A stretch of 64,000 nucleotides of DNA from Gracilibacillus suaedae (GCF_017599345.1 NZ_JAGFVL010000032.1:215642-279641), one strand, 5' to 3'; shown: positions 1 to 9,718, counted from the first letter of the stretch. Notes: generated from the sequence alone by a model not told the origin. Program-made: numbers and translations.

Positions 1-335
1 CCACTTATGGGGTTATGCTTTTTCTACTGGTAGGTACGTTGATTATTTTTTTTATTGTGCTGCGCTTAATTTTAGGGTTTCAAGGAACAACTGGCCCTGG
101 ACAAAACAATATACTTCCATATTTTGTGTTAATACTGAATCCGGCTGTTTCGATGTTTTCGTCGTTACAATCGAATATGTTTGTGTATGAATTTCAACAA
201 TTAGGGATTAATTGGCCATTATGGTTCGGTTACACAATTGCTTATATGGTGATTACATTGCTTTCTTTACTAATTGCAATTAAAAAACTAAGACCTAATA
301 TGAAAGCCAAGTCAAAAAACACGAAGAAGGGATAA
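1..335 (+). CDS. ABC-2 type transporter permease, C-terminal part
   Basis: Reading frame 3 is open from the left edge, so the gene starts upstream of the window. The visible 110 or so residues contain one hydrophobic segment near the start and a second near the C-terminus, followed by a Lys-rich cytoplasmic tail. The shape fits the end of an ABC-2 permease subunit, often found next to MoxR/VWA operons together with its ATPase, but no diagnostic motif is visible and the assignment is inferred. It ends 3 bp before the next start codon, so it is the upstream member of the same operon. Confidence 0.55.
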   Translation, partial: TYGVMLFLLVGTLIIFFIVLRLILGFQGTTGPGQNNILPYFVLILNPAVSMFSSLQSNMFVYEFQQLGINWPLWFGYTIAYMVITLLSLLIAIKKLRPNMKAKSKNTKKG

Positions 336-338
336 TAT

Positions 339-1934
339 ATGGACCAACACGATCAATTTTTTCGGTTGCTAAAAGAAGTGAAAAGAAAACTATGGATCCA
401 AGCATTGATTCATAGTTTATATCTTGCACTAACAACTTGTGCGGGTATTACTTTGTTATGGATTTTGGCTAGTCGATTTTTTGTTATTCCTTTTTTAGAG
501 AACAAAATCGTTATTACTATAGGTATTGTGATTGTCGCTTTATTCCTATATCTTGTATGGAAAAGACCGACCAATTTGGATGCAGTTAGGAAGTTGGATC
601 AACAGGACTTGGATGACCGGGTAATGACTACTTATCACTTTATGGATGAAACATCGGCTATTGCCAAGTTGCAACGGAAAGACACGCTAAACAAAATGAA
701 GGAAGTCTTACCAGCTATTAAGCAAAAGAAGATCGATTGGTTCCAATGGAAGAAGCTAGCCGTTACAGGCTGTCTGCTATTACTCTCATACCTTGGTATG
801 ACATATCCTAATGAGGTAATGGAAACTGCAAAAGACAAAGAAAAAGAAATCGAAATCGTGGAAGAAAACAAAGAAAATATTGAACAGTTTACAGAAACGC
901 ATAGAGAAGCAGTTGGTAAAGAAGCAGAAAAAGAGCTAGATGAACTCCTTGAAGAAGTGGATCAGGCTAAACAAGCAGAGGAAATCAATAAAGAGCTGTT
1001 AAAAGCAGAGGAACAACTGAACGAACTGAAAGAAGAAGCTGAAACGAGTCAAAATCAATTAAATCAGTTATCCGAACAATTGCGGCAAGAGGGGCTAAAT
1101 AATCTTGCACAAGCTACCAGTAATCGTAATGTGGATCAAATGGAAAAGCAGATGGCTGAACTACAGGAGCAATTGGATGATTTTAGTGAGGAAGAATTAC
1201 AAGCATTACAGGAAAAGTTACAGTCCATAGCGGACGCAATGGGAAAAGATAGTGAAGCATTAGCGGAAGGAACGTTATCCAAGGAACAACTAGAAGAGTT
1301 CATCTCAAACTTGGAAGGTGATCTAAAGGAATTAGTAGATTCTGCTGGAAATGAAGCCATGCTTGCAGAAGCACAACAAAATCTACAGCAGCTTGCAAGT
1401 AATATGAATAAGCAAATGACAACGGCTGGTATAACTACACCTGGTTCGCTCTCTTTTTCAAGTGGAAGTTCGTCATCGGGTAATAGTTCTGAAGCAAGTG
1501 GACAATCAGCTGAGAATGATCAACAAGAAGGTTCTCGTTCACAATCTGGAAGTGAAAGTGGATCTAATTCAGGTAGTGGCAGTGGTTCCAGATCCGGGAA
1601 TGGATCAGGCTCCGGAACCGGTTCAGGGAGTGGATCAGGAGCTGGTAACGGTGCTGGTTTAGGCGATGGTAATCGTCAACTATCGGTACCTCAAAACTTA
1701 GATGGTGAACAAAATCAAGAAATAGATAATGGAGAGCTTAGTTCTGGACCTAGTGAACAACAAATTGCTCCCAGTGCACCAATACTGCCTGGTGAAGTTC
1801 GTTCATACGAAGAAGTGTATCAGCACTATGAAAATACGTACCGTCAAGCGTTAGATCGAAACGATTATCCTGACCATTTACAAGAGATCATTAAGGAATA
1901 CTTTTCTGATATTAAGCCAGCGGAGGAGAACTGA
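339..1934 (+). CDS. Membrane protein with long coiled coil and Ser/Gly-rich linker (DUF4175-like)
   Basis: 531 residues. Three hydrophobic segments lie near residues 20-45, 52-72 and 138-155. They are followed by a highly charged Glu/Lys/Gln heptad-rich coiled coil (about 165-365), a low-complexity Ser/Gly/Asn linker (about 370-445) and a short conserved-looking C-terminus containing a SYEEVYQHYENTYRQ stretch. The architecture resembles DUF4175-type proteins that accompany MoxR, DUF58 and VWA genes. It probably sits in the membrane with the coiled coil extending into one compartment. It is 3 bp downstream of the permease and 2 bp upstream of the MoxR gene, so cotranscription is near certain. 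No biochemical function is known from sequence. Confidence 0.75.
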   Translation: MDQHDQFFRLLKEVKRKLWIQALIHSLYLALTTCAGITLLWILASRFFVIPFLENKIVITIGIVIVALFLYLVWKRPTNLDAVRKLDQQDLDDRVMTTYHFMDETSAIAKLQRKDTLNKMKEVLPAIKQKKIDWFQWKKLAVTGCLLLLSYLGMTYPNEVMETAKDKEKEIEIVEENKENIEQFTETHREAVGKEAEKELDELLEEVDQAKQAEEINKELLKAEEQLNELKEEAETSQNQLNQLSEQLRQEGLNNLAQATSNRNVDQMEKQMAELQEQLDDFSEEELQALQEKLQSIADAMGKDSEALAEGTLSKEQLEEFISNLEGDLKELVDSAGNEAMLAEAQQNLQQLASNMNKQMTTAGITTPGSLSFSSGSSSSGNSSEASGQSAENDQQEGSRSQSGSESGSNSGSGSGSRSGNGSGSGTGSGSGSGAGNGAGLGDGNRQLSVPQNLDGEQNQEIDNGELSSGPSEQQIAPSAPILPGEVRSYEEVYQHYENTYRQALDRNDYPDHLQEIIKEYFSDIKPAEEN

Positions 1935-1936
1935 AC

Positions 1937-2938
1937 ATGGAAGAAATAAATGAACAAGAATTGATAGAAGTAAAGGAAAAGATAGAATTAGTCAAAAAGG
2001 AGATTCGTCGCTTTATCGTAGGGCAAGATGATGTGATCGAACAGCTCTTATGGGGGATCTTTGCTGAAGGGCATGTGTTATTAGAAGGGCTACCTGGTCT
2101 TGGGAAAACAATGCTCGTTCATAAATTATCAGAAGTAATGGACTTAAGATTTTCGCGGGTACAATTTACTCCTGATTTAATGCCATCAGATATTACGGGA
2201 ACTAACATGATTCAACCTAACGAGAATGGTGGGCAGTTTTTTGTATTTCATCAGGGACCAATTTTTTCGAATATTGTATTAGCGGATGAAATTAACCGTG
2301 CTACACCGAAAACACAGAGTGCATTGCTTGAAGCGATGGGGGAGAAAACGGTGACCGTGATGGGAGAAATGCACCGATTACCAAAACCATTTTTTGTCCT
2401 TGCTACGCAAAACCCGATTGAGTTGGAAGGAACCTACCCATTACCAGAAGCACAGATGGATCGTTTTGTAATGAAAATTAATGTTCCTTATCCAACTCGT
2501 GAAGAATTAAAAGAAATTGCCAATCGGACAACTGGTTCATCCGTTCCCCCATTAGAAAAAATAGTCGATGACTCTTATGTTGTCCATGTTCAGCAACTAG
2601 CGAAATACATATTGGTAGCAGATAATGTATTAGATTATACAGTAAATCTAACCATGGCAACACATCCTGATCATGAACTTGCAACAGATAATGTAAGTAA
2701 ATATGTGGATTACGGTTCAGGACCAAGAGGAATGCAAAGTTTAATCGGTATTGCAAAGGTTCGGGCTTTATTTGATGGACGTTACAATGTATCAATTAGT
2801 GATATCAAACAGGTAGCATACTCGGTATTAAGACATCGCCTCTTTTTGAATTTTGAAGGGGAAGCTGCACAAGTTGATAAAGATGATCTGATCAAAGAAT
2901 TGCTTAAATCTGTTGAAGGGGATGCACGAAAAAAATGA
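1937..2938 (+). CDS. MoxR family AAA+ ATPase
   Basis: 333 residues, the usual length for a MoxR protein. Walker A GLPGLGKT is at residues 51-58 and Walker B IVLADE at 113-118, followed by the NRATPKTQSALLEAM sensor region and an ATQNPIELEGTYPLPEAQ stretch diagnostic of MoxR. MoxR ATPases are cytoplasmic chaperone-like machines that act with VWA-domain partners to assemble or activate cofactor-containing or membrane complexes. The DUF58 protein and two VWA proteins follow directly, which is the classic arrangement. The substrate of this system cannot be told from sequence. Confidence 0.95.
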   Translation: MEEINEQELIEVKEKIELVKKEIRRFIVGQDDVIEQLLWGIFAEGHVLLEGLPGLGKTMLVHKLSEVMDLRFSRVQFTPDLMPSDITGTNMIQPNENGGQFFVFHQGPIFSNIVLADEINRATPKTQSALLEAMGEKTVTVMGEMHRLPKPFFVLATQNPIELEGTYPLPEAQMDRFVMKINVPYPTREELKEIANRTTGSSVPPLEKIVDDSYVVHVQQLAKYILVADNVLDYTVNLTMATHPDHELATDNVSKYVDYGSGPRGMQSLIGIAKVRALFDGRYNVSISDIKQVAYSVLRHRLFLNFEGEAAQVDKDDLIKELLKSVEGDARKK

Positions 2939-2971
2939 TATGCTTACCCCAAAAAGAAAGGTTGTGATCCG

Positions 2972-3853
2972 ATGAGCGCACTTCTATCACCAGTTTTAAC
3001 GAAGCGGCTTGCTAACTTTAAACTCACCTCCAAGCGAATAGTTCGGGGAGGTCATAAAGGTGAACGTCGGTCACAAAGGCTTGGCTCATCATTAGAGTTT
3101 TCCGATTATCGTTTGTACAGTCCAGGAGATGACTTAAGACAGATCGATTGGAATACATTCGCAAGAACACGGAAGTTTTATATTAAACGTTTTTTGGATG
3201 AGCAAGAGCTTTCCGTTTCGATTTATTTAGATTGTACGAAATCGATGGCAATAGTAAATGAAAAATGGCTTAGAGCCAAACAACTTGCAGCAACATGCAG
3301 TTTTTTAACCTTAGCGAATTCAGATCGTTTACGTGTTATCCCGATTGCTTCTGCTGCCAAATCCTATCCAGATACGAAAGGAAAAGCCATGATCAACGAT
3401 GTTATTGATTTTGTCGATCAAGTATCGATTGCATCTGGTGATGAACGATTTGGACAGCAACTAATCAAAAAATCTAACACATGGAAAAAAAGGAGTCTCA
3501 CTATTTTGATTAGTGATTTTTTGGATGATCCAGATGATTTGTTCTTGGTACTCAAACAAATGCAGGCGCGTCGGCAGCAAGTTTTACTTTTGCAAGTTGT
3601 GTTACCACAAGAAATGAATCCTGATTATGTAGGTGATTTACAACTGATTGATATTGAGACGACGAAACAACGAGAAATATCCATGTCCCGAAAGGTAATT
3701 GATCAATACAAGCAATTATTTGACAATCACACCAACGAAATCAAGTCGTTTTGTCAAAGGCGAGGGATGGAATTGGTTGTTTGCCCTACATCCCATAGTT
3801 TAGAAGAAACGATTTTTTCGACATTGATGCATAAAGGATGGCTCAGGAGGTGA
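2972..3853 (+). CDS. DUF58 domain-containing protein
   Basis: 293 residues. The DUF58 signature lies at residues 44-70 (FSDYRLYSPGDDLRQIDWN). It is followed by a VWA-like fold with a degenerate metal site, DCTKSM, at 87-92. DUF58 proteins are the standard partner of MoxR ATPases. There is no signal peptide or membrane span, so it is presumably cytoplasmic. The ATG is chosen because an AAAGG ribosome-binding site precedes it; the gap to moxR is 33 bp and the next gene starts 4 bp after the stop. Confidence 0.93.
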   Translation: MSALLSPVLTKRLANFKLTSKRIVRGGHKGERRSQRLGSSLEFSDYRLYSPGDDLRQIDWNTFARTRKFYIKRFLDEQELSVSIYLDCTKSMAIVNEKWLRAKQLAATCSFLTLANSDRLRVIPIASAAKSYPDTKGKAMINDVIDFVDQVSIASGDERFGQQLIKKSNTWKKRSLTILISDFLDDPDDLFLVLKQMQARRQQVLLLQVVLPQEMNPDYVGDLQLIDIETTKQREISMSRKVIDQYKQLFDNHTNEIKSFCQRRGMELVVCPTSHSLEETIFSTLMHKGWLRR

Positions 3854-3857
3854 TGAG

Positions 3858-5687
3858 ATGGGTTTTTTAGCACCAATTTCTTTCTGGTTTTTTAGTGCTA
3901 TTCCGATATTACTTTTATTTTATTTTTTTAAGAAGCAATTTGATCAACAAACCATCTCATCTATTTATCTTTGGGAACGAACCTTTCAAGAGTGGGAATC
4001 AGATCATTGGTGGCACAAGTTACAGAAGAACATCCTCTTGTTGTTGCAACTTCTTATTCTATTATTTCTTATTTTTGCGCTCACGCGTCCTTATCTGGAA
4101 AGTGAAAGGGTAAGTGGTGACCATTTGGTGATTGTCTTTGATACATCTGCGACAATGATGATGGAAAAAAACGGAATGACAAGGTTAGCGGAAGCGAAAG
4201 AGCAAGCAGAGAAATTAATTGATCAGTTAGGGATTGGGCATCAGGTGAGTGTGATACATGCTCAGAAAGATCCGGTCATACTTACAGCTAATCAGACAGA
4301 TCATCATGTTGTTCGTGATTACATCAGAGAGTTAGAGGTATCCTATCAGACTGAAAATCTTCAAGATAGTTTGCAACTAGCACAATCTTTGATTCAACAG
4401 GGAACAGGTGAGATACATATTTATACGGATAGCTTAGATAAAGAAAGTATAGCTGATCAACATCTGACTCAACCTGTTACCGTTCATAATAGTGATGAAG
4501 TCGCTAAAAATATCTCTCTGCAAACGTTTGGGGTAAAGCAAAGAGATGATTACGTATCTGCGATTATAAACGTTGCAAATCAATCAACACAATCTTCCGA
4601 GGTTATGCTAACAATAAGTCATGAAGACAATGTGTTAAAACAAGTAACCGAGGATATCTCAGCAAATGGACAACAAACGATTCGAGTCGATCAGTTACCT
4701 GAACATGATTATTACCAAGTGGAAATAGAAGAAGATGCTTATCCGCTTGATAATCTTATGTATGCTTTATTACCTAAACAAGAGTCCCCATCTATTTATG
4801 TAGCAGGGGAGGCCAATCCGTTTATCGAACAAGCAATACTATCAGCTGGACACAATGTTACGACGATAACAAAGGCTGAAAATGGAGAGTATGCATTTCC
4901 AGAACATCAAGCAGAGAATATTTACCTTTTAGCTGGTGTTGAAGCAGATCAATGGCCTGTTGGTCCTAAGCTAGTTATTTCTCCTGTAACTGGAGGACCT
5001 TTTGCAGTAAAAGATAAACAGGAATTAGACTTTGGCTTAAAGCAAGCTGGTGATACACCGTTGTTATCTTTTACCGATATGCGTAACGTATATTTAGGAC
5101 AGGCTTTTCCCGTTGAGAATTGGCACGATTTACAACCACTTGTACAAAGTGGGGACCAGACTATCATCGCGCAAGGATTCTATGAAGACGATCCGATGAT
5201 TTTTTTTGCCTTTGATTTTCAAGATTCGGACTGGCCTTTGCAACCAGATTTTCCTATTTTGATAGCTAATAGTATTACCGAATTAATAGGAAGTGGATCA
5301 ACTTTAGGATATTATACACCACAAGAGACGATCGAGATCAATCTTTCCCCAACGACAAATGAAGCGACAATTGAACAGTTGGACGGTGAAATAGTGCAAC
5401 AATTAGAGCTTGGTGAACGGGAAATAACAATACCTAGTAAACCAGGAATCTATCGGCTTCATGAAAACACAGATGCTGGTTCTATTCAACGTGACTTTGT
5501 TGTGCAGTTGGATCAGGAAGAAAGAACAAGCGCAACAGCTGAATCCTTTTCTATTAGTGGAGAAGGGGACGAAGAAATGACAGCGGAGCTATCCAAACAA
5601 GAAATGTGGAAAATATTTGCTGTAGTAGCTTTATTGATATTGTTTATAGAGTGGGAGGTGTATCGACGTGGCATTACAGGTCGATAA
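3858..5687 (+). CDS. BatA-type VWA domain membrane protein
   Basis: 609 residues. The N-terminal double transmembrane BatA module is at about 7-25 and 58-76. It is followed by a VWA domain whose MIDAS-like start is DTSATM at 95-100, an extended extracytoplasmic region and a C-terminal transmembrane helix near 585-600. Such proteins present a VWA domain outside the membrane and work with MoxR and DUF58 partners. The ribosome-binding site AGGAGGTG is strong. The 3' end overlaps the next gene by 20 bp, indicating translational coupling. Confidence 0.88.
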   Translation: MGFLAPISFWFFSAIPILLLFYFFKKQFDQQTISSIYLWERTFQEWESDHWWHKLQKNILLLLQLLILLFLIFALTRPYLESERVSGDHLVIVFDTSATMMMEKNGMTRLAEAKEQAEKLIDQLGIGHQVSVIHAQKDPVILTANQTDHHVVRDYIRELEVSYQTENLQDSLQLAQSLIQQGTGEIHIYTDSLDKESIADQHLTQPVTVHNSDEVAKNISLQTFGVKQRDDYVSAIINVANQSTQSSEVMLTISHEDNVLKQVTEDISANGQQTIRVDQLPEHDYYQVEIEEDAYPLDNLMYALLPKQESPSIYVAGEANPFIEQAILSAGHNVTTITKAENGEYAFPEHQAENIYLLAGVEADQWPVGPKLVISPVTGGPFAVKDKQELDFGLKQAGDTPLLSFTDMRNVYLGQAFPVENWHDLQPLVQSGDQTIIAQGFYEDDPMIFFAFDFQDSDWPLQPDFPILIANSITELIGSGSTLGYYTPQETIEINLSPTTNEATIEQLDGEIVQQLELGEREITIPSKPGIYRLHENTDAGSIQRDFVVQLDQEERTSATAESFSISGEGDEEMTAELSKQEMWKIFAVVALLILFIEWEVYRRGITGR

Positions 5688-8466
5688 TCCCATATGGCTT
5701 CTGGGATTGATTCCAATGATTGCCGTTCTTTATTTATATGGCCGCTCAAATGCATTACTTTCTGGTGGAAGGAAAATTGTCTTGCTAGTTTTGCGCACTT
5801 TAGTTTTCACCTTAATTATTTTAGCGTTAGCAGGTATGCAAATCTTATCGCCGATTCAACAAATAGCAACTGTTTTTGTTGTGGACTCCTCACATAGTAT
5901 GGTTGAAAAAGAGGAAACGGTGTTAGATCAGGTCAATGTTGCGATTCAAGCTAAAGCACCAGAGGATCAAACAGGTATAGTGTCTACTGGTAGAGAAGCA
6001 GTTGTGGAAACACCTTTATCTAGTCAAGTAAATCGTATTGAGTCATTTCAAACAGCTGTCAATCGTTCTTATACGAACTTGGCCTCAGGTCTACAGCTTG
6101 CAGGAAGTCTGTTTTCACAAGATGTTAGAGGTCGAGTGGTGTTACTGACAGATGGAAATGAAAATATCAATGATGCTATCAGACAAGCAAGCTATTTGCA
6201 TAGACAGGATTATATTGTCGATGTTCTACCATTTTCACCTGCTTACAAGGAGGACGTTGCAATTTCTTCCTTTGATGTACCAGAAAATATTTACTTAGGT
6301 GAACAAGCGACACTTTCGATGAAAATCGATAGCAACATCAATACGACAACTCAAGTAAGAATCATGATGGATGGGCAAACTATTATTGATCAAAACGTTG
6401 ATTTGAACGAAGGAAGCAATCAATTGTCATTTAATCATCTGATTTCAACAGATGGATTTCATACATTTCGTGCGGAAATTGTCAGTGAAGAGGATCAAGT
6501 GATCGAAAACAATCAGTTGTCAGCCTTTGCTGAAACCAAAGGTGTTCCAAATGTTTTGATTGTAGAGGGAAATAGTGGCGCAGCAGCTAACATGGAAAAT
6601 GCACTAGATGCTTCAGCTATACAAGTAGAAATCATTTCACCAGAGTTATTGCCTGGGCAATTAAGTAATTATTTAAAGTATGACTCTATTATATTCAGTA
6701 ATGTATCTGCTCATACGATTACTGGCCAGCAAATGGAGCTAATCGAACGTGCGGTAAAAGATTTTGGAGTTGGTTTCGTGATGACAGGTGGTGATCAATC
6801 CTTTGGTGTTGGAGGCTATTTTAAAACACCAATTGAACAAATATTGCCAGTTGATATGGAGTTAAAAGGGGAAAAGGAACTTCCTTCATTAGGTCTATCT
6901 ATTGTGCTTGATAAGTCAGGCAGTATGTCGGGAAATAAAATGGCGTTAGCTCGTGAAGCTGCAGCACGATCGGTAGAGTTGTTGAGAGAGGAAGATACGC
7001 TCGGTGTCACTGCTTTTGATGGAGCACCGTGGGAAGTAGTAGAACTGGGACCAATTAATGATAAGGAAGAAGTATTAAATGAAATTCGATCGATAACAGC
7101 AAGTGGCGGAACAGATATATTTACACCGTTATCACAATCTTATGATCAAATGAAGCCATTAGATGTAAAGCGGAAGCATGTGATTTTATTAACGGATGGT
7201 CAATCGGCCACAACGATCAATTATCAAAAAATGATTGAAGAAGCTTTTGGATCAGGTATTACATTATCTACAGTAGCGATAGGAACAGAAGCAGATGGAC
7301 CGTTGTTACAAGAAATGGCAGAGTTAGGTGGCGGTCGTTTTTATGAAGTACAAAATAACTCTAGTATTCCAACGATTTTATCGAGGGAAACATCCTTAGT
7401 AACCCAAACATATATTGAAGACGATCCTTTTTATCCATCTTTAGTTAATGGGTATGAATGGGGAGCCCATTTTGAAGAGGCGGTCCCACAAATGAATGCC
7501 TATATTGCCACAACTCCAAAAAGCCGAGCCCAACAAGTTTTAGCAAGTGAGAAAAATGATCCAGTCCTTGCTAGGTGGCAGTATGGATTAGGTAAGACGA
7601 TTGCTTGGACATCAGACTTGTCTGGTGAATGGGCAGGTAGTTGGCCGAATTGGGAGAATTGGTCTGCCCTTTGGAATGATATGGTCACTTGGACTTTTCC
7701 ACAATATCAAAAAGAGTCCTATCAAGTATCAAAAGAGATCGAAGGAAATCAAGTAACGTTAAACGTAACAGCTGCTGCCAACGATGCTGCCAACCTTAAT
7801 GCCAACCTAGTTAGTGAAACAGGGGAAGAAGTGGAATTCAACTTACTACCGAAAGCTCCTGGGGAGTATCAGGGTAGTTTTGAAGCAAATGAATCTGGTG
7901 TTTATTTTCTGCAAATTACAGAACAAGAAAATGGAGAAATTGTCAGTTCATTTAAAACTGGAGTAGTTGTTCCCTACTCAGAGGAATATACTTTTACCCC
8001 CACTAACGAACATGTAATCGAAGAAATAGCATCTGCAGGCGGTGGTAAAGTTGTCGAAGATTTAGACAATGTTTTTTCTTCGGAAGGTTTACCTCCTCGT
8101 TATGATGAACGGGATCTATTTTATTACTTGTTGGCAATGGCATTATTGTTATTTATGTTAGATGTAGCAGTTAGACGGTTCCGATTCAATTTTGCTTTTG
8201 TAACGAAAATAAGTTCACGTTTTCAAGACGGGCGAAATAAGGTGAATGAAGTCACGCAAAAAAGGTCGAGACAACTAAGTCAATTAAAACAAGCATCATC
8301 GAAAAAAACGACTTCTCCAACTAAACAGGTGCGACCTAAGAGAAATGAAGTACCATTAGTAAAAACTAAGCAAACACGCTCAAGCGATACATCTAATAAA
8401 GAAAGCGAAAGCAGAGAGGAAAAAATGGCTCGATTATTAAATGCTAAAAAACAAAAGTCAAAATAG
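5668..8466 (+). CDS. Large VWA / glutamine-amidotransferase-like membrane protein
   Basis: 932 residues from a GTG start preceded by GGGAGGTG. Two transmembrane helices lie near the N-terminus (about 9-24 and 36-57). A first VWA-like region begins with DSSHS at 73-77. A class-I glutamine-amidotransferase-like fold spans about 296-400, and a second VWA has an intact MIDAS, D415-x-S417-x-S419. A C-terminal helix lies near 818-836, followed by a Lys/Ser-rich basic tail. This is the last gene of the MoxR operon. The two VWA modules suggest a Mg2+-dependent adhesion or assembly role outside the membrane; the target is unknown. Confidence 0.87.
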   Translation: MALQVDNPIWLLGLIPMIAVLYLYGRSNALLSGGRKIVLLVLRTLVFTLIILALAGMQILSPIQQIATVFVVDSSHSMVEKEETVLDQVNVAIQAKAPEDQTGIVSTGREAVVETPLSSQVNRIESFQTAVNRSYTNLASGLQLAGSLFSQDVRGRVVLLTDGNENINDAIRQASYLHRQDYIVDVLPFSPAYKEDVAISSFDVPENIYLGEQATLSMKIDSNINTTTQVRIMMDGQTIIDQNVDLNEGSNQLSFNHLISTDGFHTFRAEIVSEEDQVIENNQLSAFAETKGVPNVLIVEGNSGAAANMENALDASAIQVEIISPELLPGQLSNYLKYDSIIFSNVSAHTITGQQMELIERAVKDFGVGFVMTGGDQSFGVGGYFKTPIEQILPVDMELKGEKELPSLGLSIVLDKSGSMSGNKMALAREAAARSVELLREEDTLGVTAFDGAPWEVVELGPINDKEEVLNEIRSITASGGTDIFTPLSQSYDQMKPLDVKRKHVILLTDGQSATTINYQKMIEEAFGSGITLSTVAIGTEADGPLLQEMAELGGGRFYEVQNNSSIPTILSRETSLVTQTYIEDDPFYPSLVNGYEWGAHFEEAVPQMNAYIATTPKSRAQQVLASEKNDPVLARWQYGLGKTIAWTSDLSGEWAGSWPNWENWSALWNDMVTWTFPQYQKESYQVSKEIEGNQVTLNVTAAANDAANLNANLVSETGEEVEFNLLPKAPGEYQGSFEANESGVYFLQITEQENGEIVSSFKTGVVVPYSEEYTFTPTNEHVIEEIASAGGGKVVEDLDNVFSSEGLPPRYDERDLFYYLLAMALLLFMLDVAVRRFRFNFAFVTKISSRFQDGRNKVNEVTQKRSRQLSQLKQASSKKTTSPTKQVRPKRNEVPLVKTKQTRSSDTSNKESESREEKMARLLNAKKQKSK

Positions 8467-8503
8467 GTTAGCAACACTTGAGGACATACACTTTGATAAG
8501 TTT

Positions 8504-8545
8504 GGCTAATGATCAGTGTGGGTAAAAACCCCGCTGATCATAGCC
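8504..8545. terminator. Hairpin after the MoxR/VWA operon
   Basis: A long stem pairs 8504-8516 (GGCTAATGATCAG) with 8534-8545, with one bulged A, around a GGGTAAAAACCC inner loop. No T-run follows, so Rho-independent termination is not certain. It closely resembles the hairpin at 40960-40991. Confidence 0.5.
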
Positions 8546-8613
8546 TCACGATATATTATGGAATAAATGTCCTATTGATATTAGTTCTTAAGAAGTATTT
8601 TTGGCACCAATAA

Positions 8614-8642
8614 TTAACATATACTGCAAATAGTGTTATAAT
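8614..8642 (+). promoter_or_regulatory. SigmaA-type promoter of the arabinanase gene
   Basis: A -35 box TTAACA (8614-8619) and a perfect -10 TATAAT (8637-8642) are separated by exactly 17 bp. Transcription should begin near 8649, about 70 bp before the start codon. Confidence 0.72.
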
Positions 8643-8678
8643 TCATTTTAAATAAGTGTGCGGTTAACATCGTCAAAA

Positions 8679-8693
8679 ATGTAAGCGTATACT
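8679..8693 (+). promoter_or_regulatory. cre site (CcpA operator) in the arabinanase leader
   Basis: ATGTAAGCGTATACT fits the Bacillus cre consensus WTGNAANCGNWNNCW at every defined position. It lies about 30-45 bp downstream of the predicted transcription start, where bound CcpA would act as a roadblock. Carbon catabolite repression of an arabinan-degrading enzyme is expected from Bacillus subtilis. Confidence 0.75.
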
Positions 8694-8720
8694 TAATAAT
8701 AAAGTTAAGGAGTGGAGTAT

Positions 8721-9683
8721 ATGAGTTTGAAAAGTTATTGGAAAGTGTTGTTGTTTAGTGTTGTGTTTTTCGGAGTTTCAAGCGTATCCGTTTCAGCAGC
8801 GTTTTGGGAAATGGATGAACATCCGATGATTCATGATCCGTCTCTCATCAAAGAGGGAGATACATGGTGGACGTTTGGGACTGGAGAAGAAGATGGCAAT
8901 GGAATAAGAGTTATATATTCTCAAGACGGATTGAATTGGAACGAAGCACCAGTGGTATTTCCTGAACCGTTAAGCTGGTGGAGCGACTATGTGCCAAATC
9001 ATACAAGTGCACAATGGGCACCTGATATTCAATATTATAACGGACGTTATTGGCTATATTACTCCGTATCTTCCTTTGGTTCTAATCAATCGTTAATCGG
9101 TCTGCTTTCAACAGAAAGTATAGCTTCAGGTAACTGGCGAGATGATGGGATAGTTGTGCATTCAACAACGTCAGATAATTTTAATGCAATTGATGGTGAT
9201 TTGGTAATTGATGAATATGGCAACCCTTGGCTATCCTTTGGTTCCTATTGGAGTGGTATTAAACTTACGAGATTAGATGCTAATACGATGAAACCGACAG
9301 GACAGCTATATTCGATTGCAGCAAGACCTGATCATCCAGAAGGTGCAATTGAGGCACCAAGTATTACTTATAAAGACGGTTATTATTATTTATTTGTTTC
9401 ATTTGATAAATGTTGTAGTGGTTTGGACAGTACGTATAAAGTTGCCGTAGGTCGTTCTTCCAACATAACAGGTCCATATGTAGATAAATTAGGTCAGGAT
9501 ATGTTATATGGTGGAGGCACTATTTTTGATAGTGGTAACGACAAGTGGATTGGACCCGGACATCAAGATGTATACAATAATAATATTTTTGTACGTCATG
9601 CATATGATGCAGACAGTAACGGTTTACCACGATTATTAATAAACGATTTATATTGGGATAATCAAGGTTGGCCGACATATTAG
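8721..9683 (+). CDS. abnA: Secreted endo-1,5-alpha-L-arabinanase, GH43 family
   Basis: 320 residues from the ATG at 8721. A GTG nine bases earlier overlaps the AAGGAG ribosome-binding site and is rejected. A signal peptide runs to about residue 26 (cleavage after VSVSA), so the enzyme is exported. The five-blade beta-propeller catalytic residues of GH43 are recognisable: base Asp39 in HDPS, Asp158 in NAIDGD and acid Glu211 in PEGAIEAPS. WAPD and SFGSYWSG motifs are typical of arabinanases (GH43 subfamily 5 type). It hydrolyses alpha-1,5-arabinan of plant pectin. It is monocistronic behind its own promoter and cre site; no arabinose genes are nearby. Endo specificity is inferred from family resemblance. 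Confidence 0.85.
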   Translation: MSLKSYWKVLLFSVVFFGVSSVSVSAAFWEMDEHPMIHDPSLIKEGDTWWTFGTGEEDGNGIRVIYSQDGLNWNEAPVVFPEPLSWWSDYVPNHTSAQWAPDIQYYNGRYWLYYSVSSFGSNQSLIGLLSTESIASGNWRDDGIVVHSTTSDNFNAIDGDLVIDEYGNPWLSFGSYWSGIKLTRLDANTMKPTGQLYSIAARPDHPEGAIEAPSITYKDGYYYLFVSFDKCCSGLDSTYKVAVGRSSNITGPYVDKLGQDMLYGGGTIFDSGNDKWIGPGHQDVYNNNIFVRHAYDADSNGLPRLLINDLYWDNQGWPTY

Positions 9684-9685
9684 AT

Positions 9686-9718
9686 AACAGGTATGGTCTT
9701 TTCCATTATGTCTGTTTT
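9686..9718 (+). terminator. Probable terminator of the arabinanase gene
   Basis: Imperfect hairpin AACAG(G)TATGG / CCATTATGTCTGTT followed by TTTT, beginning 2 bp after the stop codon. Confidence 0.45.

Noticed and set aside
1462..1662. Alternative plus-strand frame in the Ser/Gly linker region
   Set aside because: Frame-shifted reading of the low-complexity linker; the host frame is uninterrupted.
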